Assembly: GCA_958295725.1 (NCBI GenBank)
Contig: OY282368.1
Coordinates: 806,001 to 870,000 of the forward strand
Source of the DNA: an uncultured Alphaproteobacteria bacterium
Lineage (GTDB): Bacteria; Pseudomonadota; Alphaproteobacteria; UBA2966
Length of the DNA stretch: 64,000 nucleotides
Direction: 5' to 3'
The first letter of the stretch is position 1. Each line of letters begins with the position of its first letter. The notes beneath the pieces are model-generated. The model did no database searches, was not told the DNA's origin, and saw only the letters and a program-made list of their open reading frames with translations. This document shows positions 28,100-37,068 of this stretch, piece after piece. Made by a program: the position numbers and the translations under genes.

Positions 28100-29332
28100 T
28101 CAGCTTCCTCTCGTCCGCGCGCCGACGTGGCGTATTTCCGGCACGAACCAGAACAGCGCGGCGGCCACGAACAGGGCTGCCAGCGACAGGATGAAGGTCG
28201 CGCCGTAGCCGCCGGTGGCATCGTGCAGGCCGCCGGCGATCCAGGTCCCTGCCGCCGCGCCGATTCCCTGTCCCGTCTGGATCGAACCGTAGATCGATGC
28301 CATGCCCCGGCCGCGAAACAGCTGGGCCGCCAGCGTGGCGATCACCGGGCTGCGGACGCCCAGCGACAGACCGAAACAGGCGACGAACACCAGGACCGCC
28401 GTGGCGACGGGCAACCAGGGCAACAGCCACAACGCCAGTATCCCGATCATGCCGAGGCCGTAGCTCAGAACGGCGATCACGCGACGGTCCCAGCGGTCCG
28501 CGGCGATACCCGTGACGAGCATGCCCACGATGGAAAGTCCGCCGGCGACGCCGAACGCGGTCGCCGCGTCGAGCGGGTCCATGCCATTTTCCACCATGTA
28601 GGTGACGGACTGGAGGCTGACGGCGTACATCCCCACCGAGGTGGCGAAGAACGCTCCCCAGAGGGCCCAGAAGGCTCGCCCGGACGCCGCTTCGCGCAGA
28701 CTCGGCCCGCCGCTGGCGCCCACCGGTCGGACCGGGCCTACGGCGATGCGGCGCCAGGGCAGGAGCACCACGGCGCCAGCGAGCACCACGATGGCGGCAC
28801 CCATGATCTCAAGCGCGCCGCGCCACTCGAACGCGTCGATAAGCACCTGAGACAGGGGGGCCAGACACAGGGTGCCGAAACCGAGACCTGCCGAGGCGAA
28901 GGCCATGGCGGCCGCCAAGTTGCGGTCGAACCAGCGGCTGATCAAGGACTGGGCGGGAACCATGCCGATCGCCGCGGCTCCCAGACCACCGCAGACGCCG
29001 ACGGCGAGATGGAACTGCCAAACGGATTCCAGTCGGGACGCGGCGAAAAACCCGCCCCCGAGCATGAGCAGTCCGACCGTGTACACGGCGCGCGGTCCGA
29101 AGCGGTCGTGAGCCAGCCCGGTCAGGACGCCACCGAGGCCGAACACCATCATCAGGACCGAATAGACCGAGGCGACTCCGGCGCGACCCCATCCCAGGCC
29201 GGACTGCACCGGGGAGAGGAAAACCGGCCAAGTCTCGATCATGCCGCGCGCCAGCGTGAACAAGGCGAACACCAGCAGGAGCACGGCGACGGCGGCCGCG
29301 GCGGACCTCGTAGCGGGGACCTCGACGCTCAT
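28100..29332 (-). CDS. MFS transporter
   Basis: A 410 aa 12-helix major facilitator. The cytoplasmic loop HDRFGPRAVY between helices 2 and 3 is the usual MFS signature. The overall pattern is like the oxalate/formate and monocarboxylate group (GMIETWPVFLSPVQSGLGW near the N-terminus). It converges on the fumarase/tartrate dehydratase pair and is divergent from the BASS-type gene, with starts only 9 bases apart, so regulatory signals must overlap coding sequence. A carboxylate substrate is inferred. Confidence 0.85.
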   Translation of the reverse strand: MSVEVPATRSAAAAVAVLLLVFALFTLARGMIETWPVFLSPVQSGLGWGRAGVASVYSVLMMVFGLGGVLTGLAHDRFGPRAVYTVGLLMLGGGFFAASRLESVWQFHLAVGVCGGLGAAAIGMVPAQSLISRWFDRNLAAAMAFASAGLGFGTLCLAPLSQVLIDAFEWRGALEIMGAAIVVLAGAVVLLPWRRIAVGPVRPVGASGGPSLREAASGRAFWALWGAFFATSVGMYAVSLQSVTYMVENGMDPLDAATAFGVAGGLSIVGMLVTGIAADRWDRRVIAVLSYGLGMIGILALWLLPWLPVATAVLVFVACFGLSLGVRSPVIATLAAQLFRGRGMASIYGSIQTGQGIGAAAGTWIAGGLHDATGGYGATFILSLAALFVAAALFWFVPEIRHVGARTRGS

Positions 29333-29341
29333 GGCGCGCGC

Positions 29342-30295
29342 ATGTTAACCGCTTCGGTCATGCTGGATCGGATCTCCCGGTGGCTGGCTCGCCACGCCAC
29401 GAAACTTCTCGTCTTGTCGATCGCGGCCGGGATCGGCATTCCGCCTCTCGCCGCGGCGTTCCGTCCCTGTCTCACCGAAATTGTCTGGGCTCTTCTGTTC
29501 TTCGCCGCGATGCGGGTGGACTGGGACGCCATCGGCCGACACGCGCATCGGCCCGTACCGGTCCTGCTCGCGGCCGCGTGGGTCGTACTCGGCACGCCGG
29601 TCGCGCTGTCGGCGATCGTCACGCCCCTCGAACTGCCCGCGGGCATCGAGGCGGCGCTCGTACTTTCCGCGGCGTCGGCGCCCATCCTGTCGTCGCCCGC
29701 GCTCTGCATGATCCTCGGACTGGACGCGGCGCTGTGCCTCCTGGTGATGGCGCTGACCACGCTGGTCGTTCCGTTCAGCCTGCCGACGGTCGCCATCGAG
29801 TTGCTCGATCTGGAGCTCGGCGTGACCGCCCGCGAGCTGATGTGGCGGCTGGGCATTCTCATCGGCGGCGCGACAGCCGCGGCCGCGGCAGTCCGAAAGC
29901 TGCTGGGACGCGAGCGCGTGACCGCCGCCGCGGGTCTGCTCGATTCGTGCATGCTGATCGTCCTGGCGGTCTTCGCGATCGCCATCATGCACGGGATCGG
30001 CGCGGTCATGATCGACCGGCCGATATACGTCATGGCCATCGTGGCGCTGTCGTTCGTCGCCAACGCGGGGATGCAGGTCTACGCGGCCGCGCCCTTCGTC
30101 GTTCACGGCAGGCGGCGCGCGCTCACCGTCGCGTTCTGCGCCGGCAACCGGAACATGGCCATCATCCTCGTGATGATCCCGGCGGGCGTCATGCCCGACC
30201 TCGAGCTCTACCTCGTTCTCGCGCAAGTGCCGATGTTCGTGCTGCCGGCCCTGATGGGTCCTCTCTACAGGAGGGTGTTCGCCGCGGAGGCGTGA
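29342..30295 (+). CDS. bile acid:sodium symporter (BASS)-like membrane protein
   Basis: A 317 aa protein with about nine or ten hydrophobic segments, resembling the BASS/ArsB-like carrier fold. Conserved small-residue stretches are AASAPILSSPALCMIL and FCAGNRNMAIILVMIP (the latter near residue 265), in the positions where such carriers have discontinuous helices. ATG 29342 or 29360. The substrate is unknown. It ends 8 bases from the convergent TRAP operon. Confidence 0.7.
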   Translation: MLTASVMLDRISRWLARHATKLLVLSIAAGIGIPPLAAAFRPCLTEIVWALLFFAAMRVDWDAIGRHAHRPVPVLLAAAWVVLGTPVALSAIVTPLELPAGIEAALVLSAASAPILSSPALCMILGLDAALCLLVMALTTLVVPFSLPTVAIELLDLELGVTARELMWRLGILIGGATAAAAAVRKLLGRERVTAAAGLLDSCMLIVLAVFAIAIMHGIGAVMIDRPIYVMAIVALSFVANAGMQVYAAAPFVVHGRRRALTVAFCAGNRNMAIILVMIPAGVMPDLELYLVLAQVPMFVLPALMGPLYRRVFAAEA

Positions 30296-30303
30296 GGCGG
30301 GTG

Positions 30304-31620
30304 CTACCCACTGCCCAGCATTACCTCGGGGAGCCAGAGCGCGATCTGTGGGTAGACCGTGATGACCGCGATACCGACGCACATCAGGACGAAGAACGGA
30401 AAAGCGGCGACGGCGACCCGGCCGACGGGATGGCCGGTGAGGCCCTGAAGCACGAACAGATTGAAGCCGATGGGCGGCGTGATCTGGGCCAGTTCGACCA
30501 TCACCACCAGGAAAACGCCGAACCAGATCGGATCGAACCCCGCTTGCAGGATCAGGGGCAGGGTGATGGGCAGGCTCATCACGGTGATCGAGATACCGTC
30601 GAGGAACAGCCCGAGCACGATGTAGAACAGGCCGAGAATGAAGATCAGCTCGTAGCGGGTCAGGTCGAGCGTCGCGATCCAGTCCGCCAGCTCCGCCGGA
30701 ACGTGAAGATAACCCATGGCGGTCGACAGGAACGCCGCCGACACCAGGATCGAGCAGACCATGCACGAGATCTTCACCGCGCCCATCAGGGACTCGACGA
30801 AGATCGGCCAGGTCAACTGACCCATGCCGAGGCTCATGACGACCGTGGCCGCAACGCCGACCGCCGCGGCCTCCGACGGGGTCGCCAAGCCCGAATAGAT
30901 GCCGCCGAGCACGAGTACGACGAGGACGAGAACCGGGAGCAGGTCGAACGCACCCCGCGCGCGGTCGCTCCAGGAGTAGGTCTCCCCGCCGGCGGGCGCG
31001 TGCTCCGGTCGGAACAGGCAGCGGACACCGATATAGCCGGAATAGAGTCCGGCGATCACCAGTCCAGGGAGTACGCCGGCCGCGAACAGCTTGGCGATGG
31101 AGACCTCCGCGAGGACGCCGTAGATGATCATGACGATGGACGGCGGGATGAGCAGGCCGAGGCTGCCCGCGCCGGCCAGCGAACCGATGGCGAGATCGGT
31201 ATCGTAACGCCGTTCGGTCAGGGCGGTCGCGGTTATCTTGCCTACCGTCGCGGTCGTCGCGGTGCTCGACCCGCTTACCGCGGCGAACAGGGTGCAACCC
31301 GCGACGTTGGTGTGGAGGAGGCGTCCGGGCACGGCATCCACCAGCGGCGACAGGCCGCGGAACAGGCGCTCCGAAATATCGGTGCGGAAGATGATCTCGC
31401 CCATCCACACGAACATCGGGATGGCGGCGAGCTCCCAGGTGCTGGCGCTGCGCCAGACGATCGGCTGGACGATGGCGCCGATACGGTCGAGGGGAAAGTC
31501 GACGAGGAAGTAGAGGCCGGTGACGCTCACCAGCATCAGGCCCGAGAACACCCAGGCGCCGAGGCCCAGATACAGGAACACGAGCAGCAGCGTCACGGCG
31601 CCGGTGAACAGGGCTTCCAT
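30304..31620 (-). CDS. dctM: TRAP transporter large permease (DctM)
   Basis: A 438 aa, 12-helix permease that uses the sodium gradient to import substrate delivered by DctP. Typical motifs are GLLIPPSIVMIIYG, GLATPSEAAAVGV and ITPPIGFNLFVLQG. From ATG 31620 (MEALFTGAV). It is 4 bases downstream of dctQ and last in the dctPQM operon. Confidence 0.95.
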   Translation of the reverse strand: MEALFTGAVTLLLVFLYLGLGAWVFSGLMLVSVTGLYFLVDFPLDRIGAIVQPIVWRSASTWELAAIPMFVWMGEIIFRTDISERLFRGLSPLVDAVPGRLLHTNVAGCTLFAAVSGSSTATTATVGKITATALTERRYDTDLAIGSLAGAGSLGLLIPPSIVMIIYGVLAEVSIAKLFAAGVLPGLVIAGLYSGYIGVRCLFRPEHAPAGGETYSWSDRARGAFDLLPVLVLVVLVLGGIYSGLATPSEAAAVGVAATVVMSLGMGQLTWPIFVESLMGAVKISCMVCSILVSAAFLSTAMGYLHVPAELADWIATLDLTRYELIFILGLFYIVLGLFLDGISITVMSLPITLPLILQAGFDPIWFGVFLVVMVELAQITPPIGFNLFVLQGLTGHPVGRVAVAAFPFFVLMCVGIAVITVYPQIALWLPEVMLGSG

Positions 31621-31624
31621 GAAC

Positions 31625-32149
31625 CTACCGCGTGCCGAGGTCCACGGAACGATCCACGCCCATGGGCTGCTCACCCCCGAGCAATCGGAGGAGGTAGGCC
31701 AGCAACTGGACGGCGAACAGGCCGAGGCCGACGAACACCAGCGCCTCGGGGATCCACAACGGGGTCTCCGCCATGGACTCGCTGACCGCGCCACGGTCCC
31801 AGTTCCGCTTGACGCTGCGCCAGAAGAAGGCCGCGACGAAGACCGTGACGCCCAGTGTCGCGACGACGCAGAAATACTCGACGATACGCCGGAGCCGCCC
31901 GCGCAGCCGGACGAGCACCAGACTGACGCGGATCAGGGATCCCTCCTCGAAGGCGTAGGCCAGGGAGAGATAGGTCATGGCGGCGACACCGTAGCCGACG
32001 TATTCGTCGAGCACGAAGGTCGATGTGTGGAAGAAGCCGCGCAGGACGATCTCGAGAATGATGTGCGCCACCATCGCGACGAGAATCACCGCGGAAACGC
32101 GTCCCGCGAGCTTCGAGACGGCGAACACGGCGGCCTGAAACCGTCGCAT
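31625..32149 (-). CDS. dctQ: TRAP transporter small permease (DctQ)
   Basis: A 174 aa, four-helix membrane subunit scaffolding DctM. RGFFHTSTFVLDEYVGYGVA in the first loop region fits the DctQ family (substrate-site W/E region), and GSLIRVSLVL is also typical. ATG 32149; GTG 32158 would add three residues. It lies between dctP and dctM. Confidence 0.9.
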   Translation of the reverse strand: MRRFQAAVFAVSKLAGRVSAVILVAMVAHIILEIVLRGFFHTSTFVLDEYVGYGVAAMTYLSLAYAFEEGSLIRVSLVLVRLRGRLRRIVEYFCVVATLGVTVFVAAFFWRSVKRNWDRGAVSESMAETPLWIPEALVFVGLGLFAVQLLAYLLRLLGGEQPMGVDRSVDLGTR

Positions 32150-32210
32150 GGCGGTCACGGCGAGACGCGGCGGCGCCCGTGCCGGGCGGTCGGTGCGGAC
32201 CGGGCGGGCC

Positions 32211-33215
32211 TCAGCCGCTTTCGAGACGCTTGCGGTATTCGGCCATGATCGCTTCGCCGTCGCCGCCCATCTTTCCGTACCAGTCGTCGAGCGCTTCCCG
32301 GCCCGCCTTGCCGAGCGTCGTCAGGTAGGCCGGCGGCACGCGGGTGACGACGGTGACGCCATTCTTCTCGAGCGTCTTGTAGTTCACCCGCTGCCGCGTG
32401 ACGACCTCCCGCCAGTTGCGATCATTGGCGGCGTCCGCAGACGCCTTGACCGCTTTCTTCAGGTTGTCGGGCAGGCCGTCGAATACATCCTTGTTCATGT
32501 GGACCATGCTGAGCGGCATCGCGTAGTTGATCTCGGTGAAGTGGTCGAGATGCTCCCAGAACTTGGCGTTCACGCCCCCTTCCGCCGAGGTCAGCACGGC
32601 CTGGATGCCACCGGTGCCGAGCTGCGGGACGACGTCCGCCCAGCTCAGCTTGACGGCCGCCGCTCCCGCCGCCTTGAGCGTGATGGTGCCGTTGCGGTCG
32701 TAGGTGCGGATCTTGAGGTTCTTCAATGCGCCGATGTTGTCGACAGGCTGCTTGGCCCAGATGCCGCTCGGTGGCCAGGGTGACGCGTAGAGCAGGATCT
32801 GGTCGTGCTTGGCGAAGACGCGCTCGAAGTGCGGGCGGGCCACTTCGAAGAGCGTCCTCGCTTCCTTCGTCGTCCTGGCGAGGAACGGCAGGGACGGCAG
32901 CAGGAAAATAGGATCGATGCCGCCGAACGCGCCGACGTAGCTGTCGGCGATCGGTACCGCGCCATCGCCCACAGCGTCGAGTTGCTGCGCCGATTTGTAG
33001 CCCAGCGCCCCGCCGAAATGGTGGACGATCTCGATCTCGCCGCCTGTCGTGTCCTTGAGGAACTTCGAGAACCATCTGTCGCCCTCGCCGTGGATCGAGG
33101 TCGCCTGGTATTCGTTCGGCATGTCCCACTTGATGTCGCCGGCCGAGGCTGTGCCAACGCACACGGCCACCCCGAGGCCGGTCGCGGCCGCGGTCGTCAT
33201 CAGTCGTTCGAGCAT
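32211..33215 (-). CDS. dctP: TRAP transporter substrate-binding protein (DctP)
   Basis: Periplasmic binding protein, 334 aa, with signal peptide (LMTTAAATGLGVAVCVGTAS). The conserved Arg that binds the substrate carboxylate fits KNLKIRTYDRN (near residue 156); GGIQAVLTS and WEHLDHFTEINY are typical of the fold. ATG 33215 has a near-perfect AAGGAGG 8 bases upstream. The ligand is an organic acid by family rule, but its identity is not readable. Confidence 0.93.
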   Translation of the reverse strand: MLERLMTTAAATGLGVAVCVGTASAGDIKWDMPNEYQATSIHGEGDRWFSKFLKDTTGGEIEIVHHFGGALGYKSAQQLDAVGDGAVPIADSYVGAFGGIDPIFLLPSLPFLARTTKEARTLFEVARPHFERVFAKHDQILLYASPWPPSGIWAKQPVDNIGALKNLKIRTYDRNGTITLKAAGAAAVKLSWADVVPQLGTGGIQAVLTSAEGGVNAKFWEHLDHFTEINYAMPLSMVHMNKDVFDGLPDNLKKAVKASADAANDRNWREVVTRQRVNYKTLEKNGVTVVTRVPPAYLTTLGKAGREALDDWYGKMGGDGEAIMAEYRKRLESG

Positions 33216-33365
33216 GTTGGATGTCCTCCTTATCGACGGAACCCGATCCCGCGCGGTCACGCGGACCCGCTGCCGCGTACATGCCGTCCCGCCGAGATAT
33301 AGATATGACGTCCTTCTTCCGTCCGAGACACTCGGAAATCCCGGACCGATTAGCGCACAGACCCC

Positions 33366-33680
33366 GTGGAGGGTCAACGAACGCGCGGGGCGGGGTCGAA
33401 GGCCGCGAGCCTGATGCCCTTCTACAACCAGATCGCGAATATCCCCCCGCTCGTTTATCCCTCCGACTTCGTGGACCAGGGCGGCGAGCGCCGGACGGCG
33501 TCGGTCCAGACCATCGACATCATGCCTACCCTTCTCGACATGTTCGGCGTCGCCACGAACGCCACGGATGGGCGGTATACCTGCTTCCGCTATACCGGTG
33601 GGCCTCGCGACGCAGGAGTTGCACGAGTACACACTCGCGCCCGAAAAAAATTTCGCACGGGACATGGTCCCGGCGCTTGA
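33366..33680 (+). pseudogene. sulfatase remnant
   Basis: Within this frame, NIPPLVYPSD, then QTIDIMPTLLDMFGV and RYTCFRY match pieces of the C-terminal half of alkaline-phosphatase-superfamily sulfatases. The active-site Cys/Ser region is missing. The segment between FGV and RYTCFRY is much shorter than in intact enzymes, so there is internal deletion. No promoter or complete start is seen. Confidence 0.55.
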
Positions 33681-34327
33681 ATGAATTGTTTGGAATCAAT
33701 GAGTTGGTCCGATCCTGTGGACAGCTTGTGAATAATGACTGGATAAGTCAAACAGATTATCCCCAAGAAATTTGCGATGAACCGTTCTATTCGATTGCGG
33801 TAACCCGGAAGACGTCTAGAATACGTATCGGGTCATGTGGCCTTCGGGTTGCTTGACTTGGGATCGCAAAGCCTTCGGGCGATGCGATCCGGGACCGCGA
33901 AACCTCCGGGTAGCGTGGTCCGGAAGAGGCGTCAGGAGTACTCTTCGGAGTGCGCGCAAAGACCCCGCGTCGGAGCACTTGGCGCCTCTTCCTACTTCTC
34001 CTGAAATTCCCATTCGGGATCGCAATGTAGCGGCGGACAAGGCCCGTCCCATTCCCCTGTGGGCTCCGGGACTGCGCCGTCTTCCCTTCGACATCCTTGC
34101 CCGGACGAGGAAAGGCCCGGCGCAACTCCATCGGAGGAAGCCGCCACCGGACCTTTCGGCGTCAGGCAATGCACCCGCGTCAATGCACTTGAGCGGAACT
34201 ATCGTTACCGACCGGAATCTACTCTGTCAACAATATATTGCGGTATTGGCGCCAATATCGAACATATATGGTGCGGGAAGACGGGCAGCGCCCTCCTGGC
34301 GCATGACCGCGATGGGGGGGCGAGCAC
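33681..34327. other. 647-base stretch without a recognisable gene
   Basis: The first 130 bases are clearly more AT-rich than the neighbourhood. Then comes a cluster of strong hairpins (see 33831-33992). From 34000 to 34327 only short open frames without recognisable content occur. An AT-rich patch at 34225-34270 could hold the promoter of the following hydrolase gene. Confidence 0.5.
33831..33992. ncRNA. tandem UNCG-loop hairpins plus 10-bp long-range stem
   Basis: Three adjacent modules of about 30 bases fold separately. Module 2 (33861-33890) has perfect arms GGATCGCA/TGCGATCC around GCC-TTCG-GGC. Module 1 (33831-33859) and module 3 (33891-33921) have similar arms and centres CCTTCGGG and CCTCCGGG. 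They are followed by a perfect 10-bp stem, GGAAGAGGCG (33922-33931) with CGCCTCTTCC (33983-33992), enclosing smaller stems. It may be a structured RNA or a palindromic repeat cluster. Function and strand are unknown. Confidence 0.4.
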
Positions 34328-35215
34328 ATGTTCGAAGGTTTCGAGACCGGCCGCGCGAAGGCCAACGGCATCGAGATCAATTACCGGAAAGGCGGCGAGG
34401 GACCGCCTCTCCTGCTGTTGCACGGATACCCGCAGACCCACGTCATGTGGCACAAGATCGCGCCCGATCTCGCGCGGCGGTTCACCGTCGTGGCCTCGGA
34501 CCTGCGCGGCTACGGCGACTCCGAGAAGCCGCCCGCGGGCGAGGAGAACGTCGGCTATTCCAAGCGGACGCTGGCCCGTGATCAGGTCGAGGTCATGGCC
34601 AGCCTGGGCTTCGACGGTTTCTTCCTCGTCGGGCATGATCGTGGCTCGCGCGTGGCGCACCGCATGGCGCTCGATTACCCCGACCGCGTCGAAAAGGTGG
34701 TCATGCTCGACACCGTCCCCGTCGACACGGCCTTCGAGAACGTCAACGCGGACCTCGCCACCGCATGGTTCCACTGGTTCTTCATGCGGCGCCCGGCGCC
34801 GTTCCCGGAGACCATGATCGACGGCAACGTCGAGTTCTACATGCGTCACCTGATGGAGTCGTGGAGCGTCGTCGCGGACGCGTTCACCGACGAGGCCTGG
34901 ACCGAATATCTGCGTTGCTTCGAGAAGCCCGAGACCATCCATGCATCCTGCGAGGAATACCGGGCCATCGCCATCGACCTCGAGCATCACGCGGCGGACC
35001 GCGACAAGAAGGTCAAGTGTCCGCTTCTGGTCCTCTGGGGCGGCGGCCGGGACACGCATCCCGGTTGGTCGACCAACGTCGTCGACCCGCTCGCGGCGTG
35101 GCGCGAGCGGTGCGAGGACGCCCGCGGTCGCCCTCTGGACTGCGGACATTTCCTGGCCGAGGAAAAACCCGCGGAGACTCTCCAGGAGATTTTGACGTTT
35201 CTTGCCGAGCCATAG
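34328..35215 (+). CDS. alpha/beta hydrolase, haloacetate dehalogenase-like
   Basis: A 295 aa hydrolase. The nucleophile Asp is in GHDRGSRVAHRMALDYP (near residue 104), with two Arg that in fluoroacetate dehalogenases hold the carboxylate. DLRGYGDSEKP, the His-Trp pair in WFHWFFM (near residue 149) and the terminal catalytic His in DCGHFLAEE agree with that subgroup, where His and Trp bind the halide. Defluorination or dechlorination of a haloacid is therefore likely, but a related epoxide or ester hydrolase cannot be excluded. A G-rich ribosome site precedes ATG 34328. Confidence 0.75.
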   Translation: MFEGFETGRAKANGIEINYRKGGEGPPLLLLHGYPQTHVMWHKIAPDLARRFTVVASDLRGYGDSEKPPAGEENVGYSKRTLARDQVEVMASLGFDGFFLVGHDRGSRVAHRMALDYPDRVEKVVMLDTVPVDTAFENVNADLATAWFHWFFMRRPAPFPETMIDGNVEFYMRHLMESWSVVADAFTDEAWTEYLRCFEKPETIHASCEEYRAIAIDLEHHAADRDKKVKCPLLVLWGGGRDTHPGWSTNVVDPLAAWRERCEDARGRPLDCGHFLAEEKPAETLQEILTFLAEP

Positions 35216-35260
35216 CGGGAGAGGCCGTATCGCCCGACGGGGCGAAGACCGGCTTCCATC

Positions 35261-36265
35261 TCAAGGCAGCAATACCGTCGACCCCGTCGTCGCGCGGGCC
35301 TCGAGGGCGCGGTGAGCCTCGGCGGCGTCGGCGAGCGCGAACGTCTGGTTCACCTCGATCTTGACCGCGCCGGACTCGACGACCTCGATCAGGGCGCCCG
35401 ATGCCTCCGCGAGATCGGCGGGCGTCGTCACATAGTTGAACACGCCGGCGCGGGTCAGGAACACCGACCCGGCCCATTGCAGGCGCGCGATGTCGAACGG
35501 CGGGACGGGACCGGAGGCGCCGCCGAACACCGCCAGGGTACCGAGGGGCTGGACACACTTGAGCGAACCGTCGAACGTATCCCTGCCCACGGAATCGTAC
35601 ACCACAGGCACGCCTTTGCCGTCGGTGATCTCCTTGACACGGTCGACGAAGTTCTCGCGAGTGTAAATGATCGGATGGTCACAGCCGTGCGCGCGGGCGA
35701 GTTCGGCCTTTTCGTCCGAACCGACGGTCCCGATCACGGTGGCGCCGAGGGACTTGGCCCATTGACAGGCGATGAGGCCGACGCCGCCCGCCACCGCGTG
35801 GAACAGGATGGAATCGCCGGCTTTCACCTCGTAAGTGCGCCGCAGAAGCATATGGACCGTCAGGCCCTTCAGCATCATCGCGGCGGCGGTCCGGTCGTCG
35901 ATGGAGCCGGGCAGCTTGATCAGGCGGTCGGCCCGGAAGTTGCGGACCTCGGCGTAGGCGCCCGGCGGCGGCAGACCGTAGGCCACCCGATCGCCGACGG
36001 CCACGGTGTCCACCTGGTCACCGACCGCCACGACGACGCCGGCGCCCTCCACCCCCGGCACGAAGGGCATGACACTGCCGCCGCCCAGGCTGGCGAAGGC
36101 GTCGACGGGGTAGAGGCCGGAACGGAAGTAGCAGTCGATGAAATTGAGACCGATGGCGGCATTGCGCACCTGTGCCTCGTTCGGACCCGGTGCGGGAAGG
36201 TCGATATCCTCGTATTTCAGGACCTCGGGGCCACCCGTCTCGTGAAATCTTGCTGCCATGACCAT
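35261..36265 (-). CDS. NADPH:quinone oxidoreductase (zeta-crystallin type)
   Basis: A 334 aa medium-chain reductase without the zinc ligands of alcohol dehydrogenases. The N-terminus (FHETGGPEVLKYEDIDLP) and NFIDCYFRSGLYP are typical of quinone reductases; the nucleotide-binding segment is HAVAGGVGLIACQWAK near residue 147. ATG 36265 with AGAAGGA upstream is chosen; ATG 36259 is possible. It is divergent from the 2OG oxygenase gene, 82 bases apart. Confidence 0.9.
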   Translation of the reverse strand: MVMAARFHETGGPEVLKYEDIDLPAPGPNEAQVRNAAIGLNFIDCYFRSGLYPVDAFASLGGGSVMPFVPGVEGAGVVVAVGDQVDTVAVGDRVAYGLPPPGAYAEVRNFRADRLIKLPGSIDDRTAAAMMLKGLTVHMLLRRTYEVKAGDSILFHAVAGGVGLIACQWAKSLGATVIGTVGSDEKAELARAHGCDHPIIYTRENFVDRVKEITDGKGVPVVYDSVGRDTFDGSLKCVQPLGTLAVFGGASGPVPPFDIARLQWAGSVFLTRAGVFNYVTTPADLAEASGALIEVVESGAVKIEVNQTFALADAAEAHRALEARATTGSTVLLP

Positions 36266-36347
36266 GGATGTCGTCCTTCTTTTACCCTTGACCGCCGGCC
36301 GGCGTCCTTCTTGGCCCCGGCCGCCAGCTATACGGTAACATGGCGCC

Positions 36348-36995
36348 ATGGCCCCGGAAGCCCCGCTCTCGGCCCCGTTCCCCGTCGGCGACGCGCTCGC
36401 GGACGCCCTGTCCCATCTGGGCCGCGCGGACGCCCTCGCCGTGCCTTACTTGGACGAAGCGACATGCGCGGTGCTGGCCGGCTGTTGCGCGGCGCTCGCG
36501 TTCCGCGACGCACGCCCGGTTCTCGGCGGGCCTGGACGGGAGGTCTACCAGGACCTCGAGCTGACCACCGACATCCCGGAAGACAGTCCGCTCCGCGCGC
36601 TGGCGAAGCGGCTGCAGTCGGATCTGCGAACCGCCCTCGACCGGATGGAGCCGCCGCCGCTCGGTTACCCGTTCGTCATCAACGATTTCATCGTGCAGCG
36701 CTACGCGTCCGGGCGGCGGGGCATCACTCCGCACCGCGATCATGCGCGGTACCGCGGTCTGGTGGCGATCGTCGTGCTCCGCGGGACGGGCAGGTTCTGG
36801 GTCTGCGACAACCGGGAGGGGGCGGACCGGCGCGATGTTCCGGCGTCGCCGGGATCGCTTCTCCTCATGCGGGCGCCGGACTTCGCCGGCCGCGCGGATC
36901 GTCCCTTCCACGCCCTTTCCGACATCACCGAGACGCGCTACAGCTTCGGTATGCGCTACGACGCGTCGAGGTCGCTGGCGGGAAATCCCGGATGA
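36348..36995 (+). CDS. 2OG-Fe(II) oxygenase
   Basis: A 215 aa jelly-roll dioxygenase. The iron ligands fit PHRDH (H-x-D, near residue 128) and the distal His in RPFHALSD (near 188), with the 2-oxoglutarate Arg in TRYSFGMR. NDFIVQRYASG before the first motif resembles AlkB-like proteins, so DNA/RNA demethylation or small-molecule hydroxylation are both possible. The next gene starts 73 bases downstream. Confidence 0.75.
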   Translation: MAPEAPLSAPFPVGDALADALSHLGRADALAVPYLDEATCAVLAGCCAALAFRDARPVLGGPGREVYQDLELTTDIPEDSPLRALAKRLQSDLRTALDRMEPPPLGYPFVINDFIVQRYASGRRGITPHRDHARYRGLVAIVVLRGTGRFWVCDNREGADRRDVPASPGSLLLMRAPDFAGRADRPFHALSDITETRYSFGMRYDASRSLAGNPG

Positions 36996-37068
36996 TCGAA
37001 CGGGAAACCCGTCCCGGTACGCGCGAGCCCGGGGCTGGCTCCCACATGCCGGTCCGGGTAGCGGTCGC

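Noticed and set aside
33835-34581. A 248-codon plus-strand open frame before the hydrolase
   Set aside because: Its product is Arg-rich with no recognisable domain and overlaps the hydrolase gene in another frame; the DNA shows hairpins instead.
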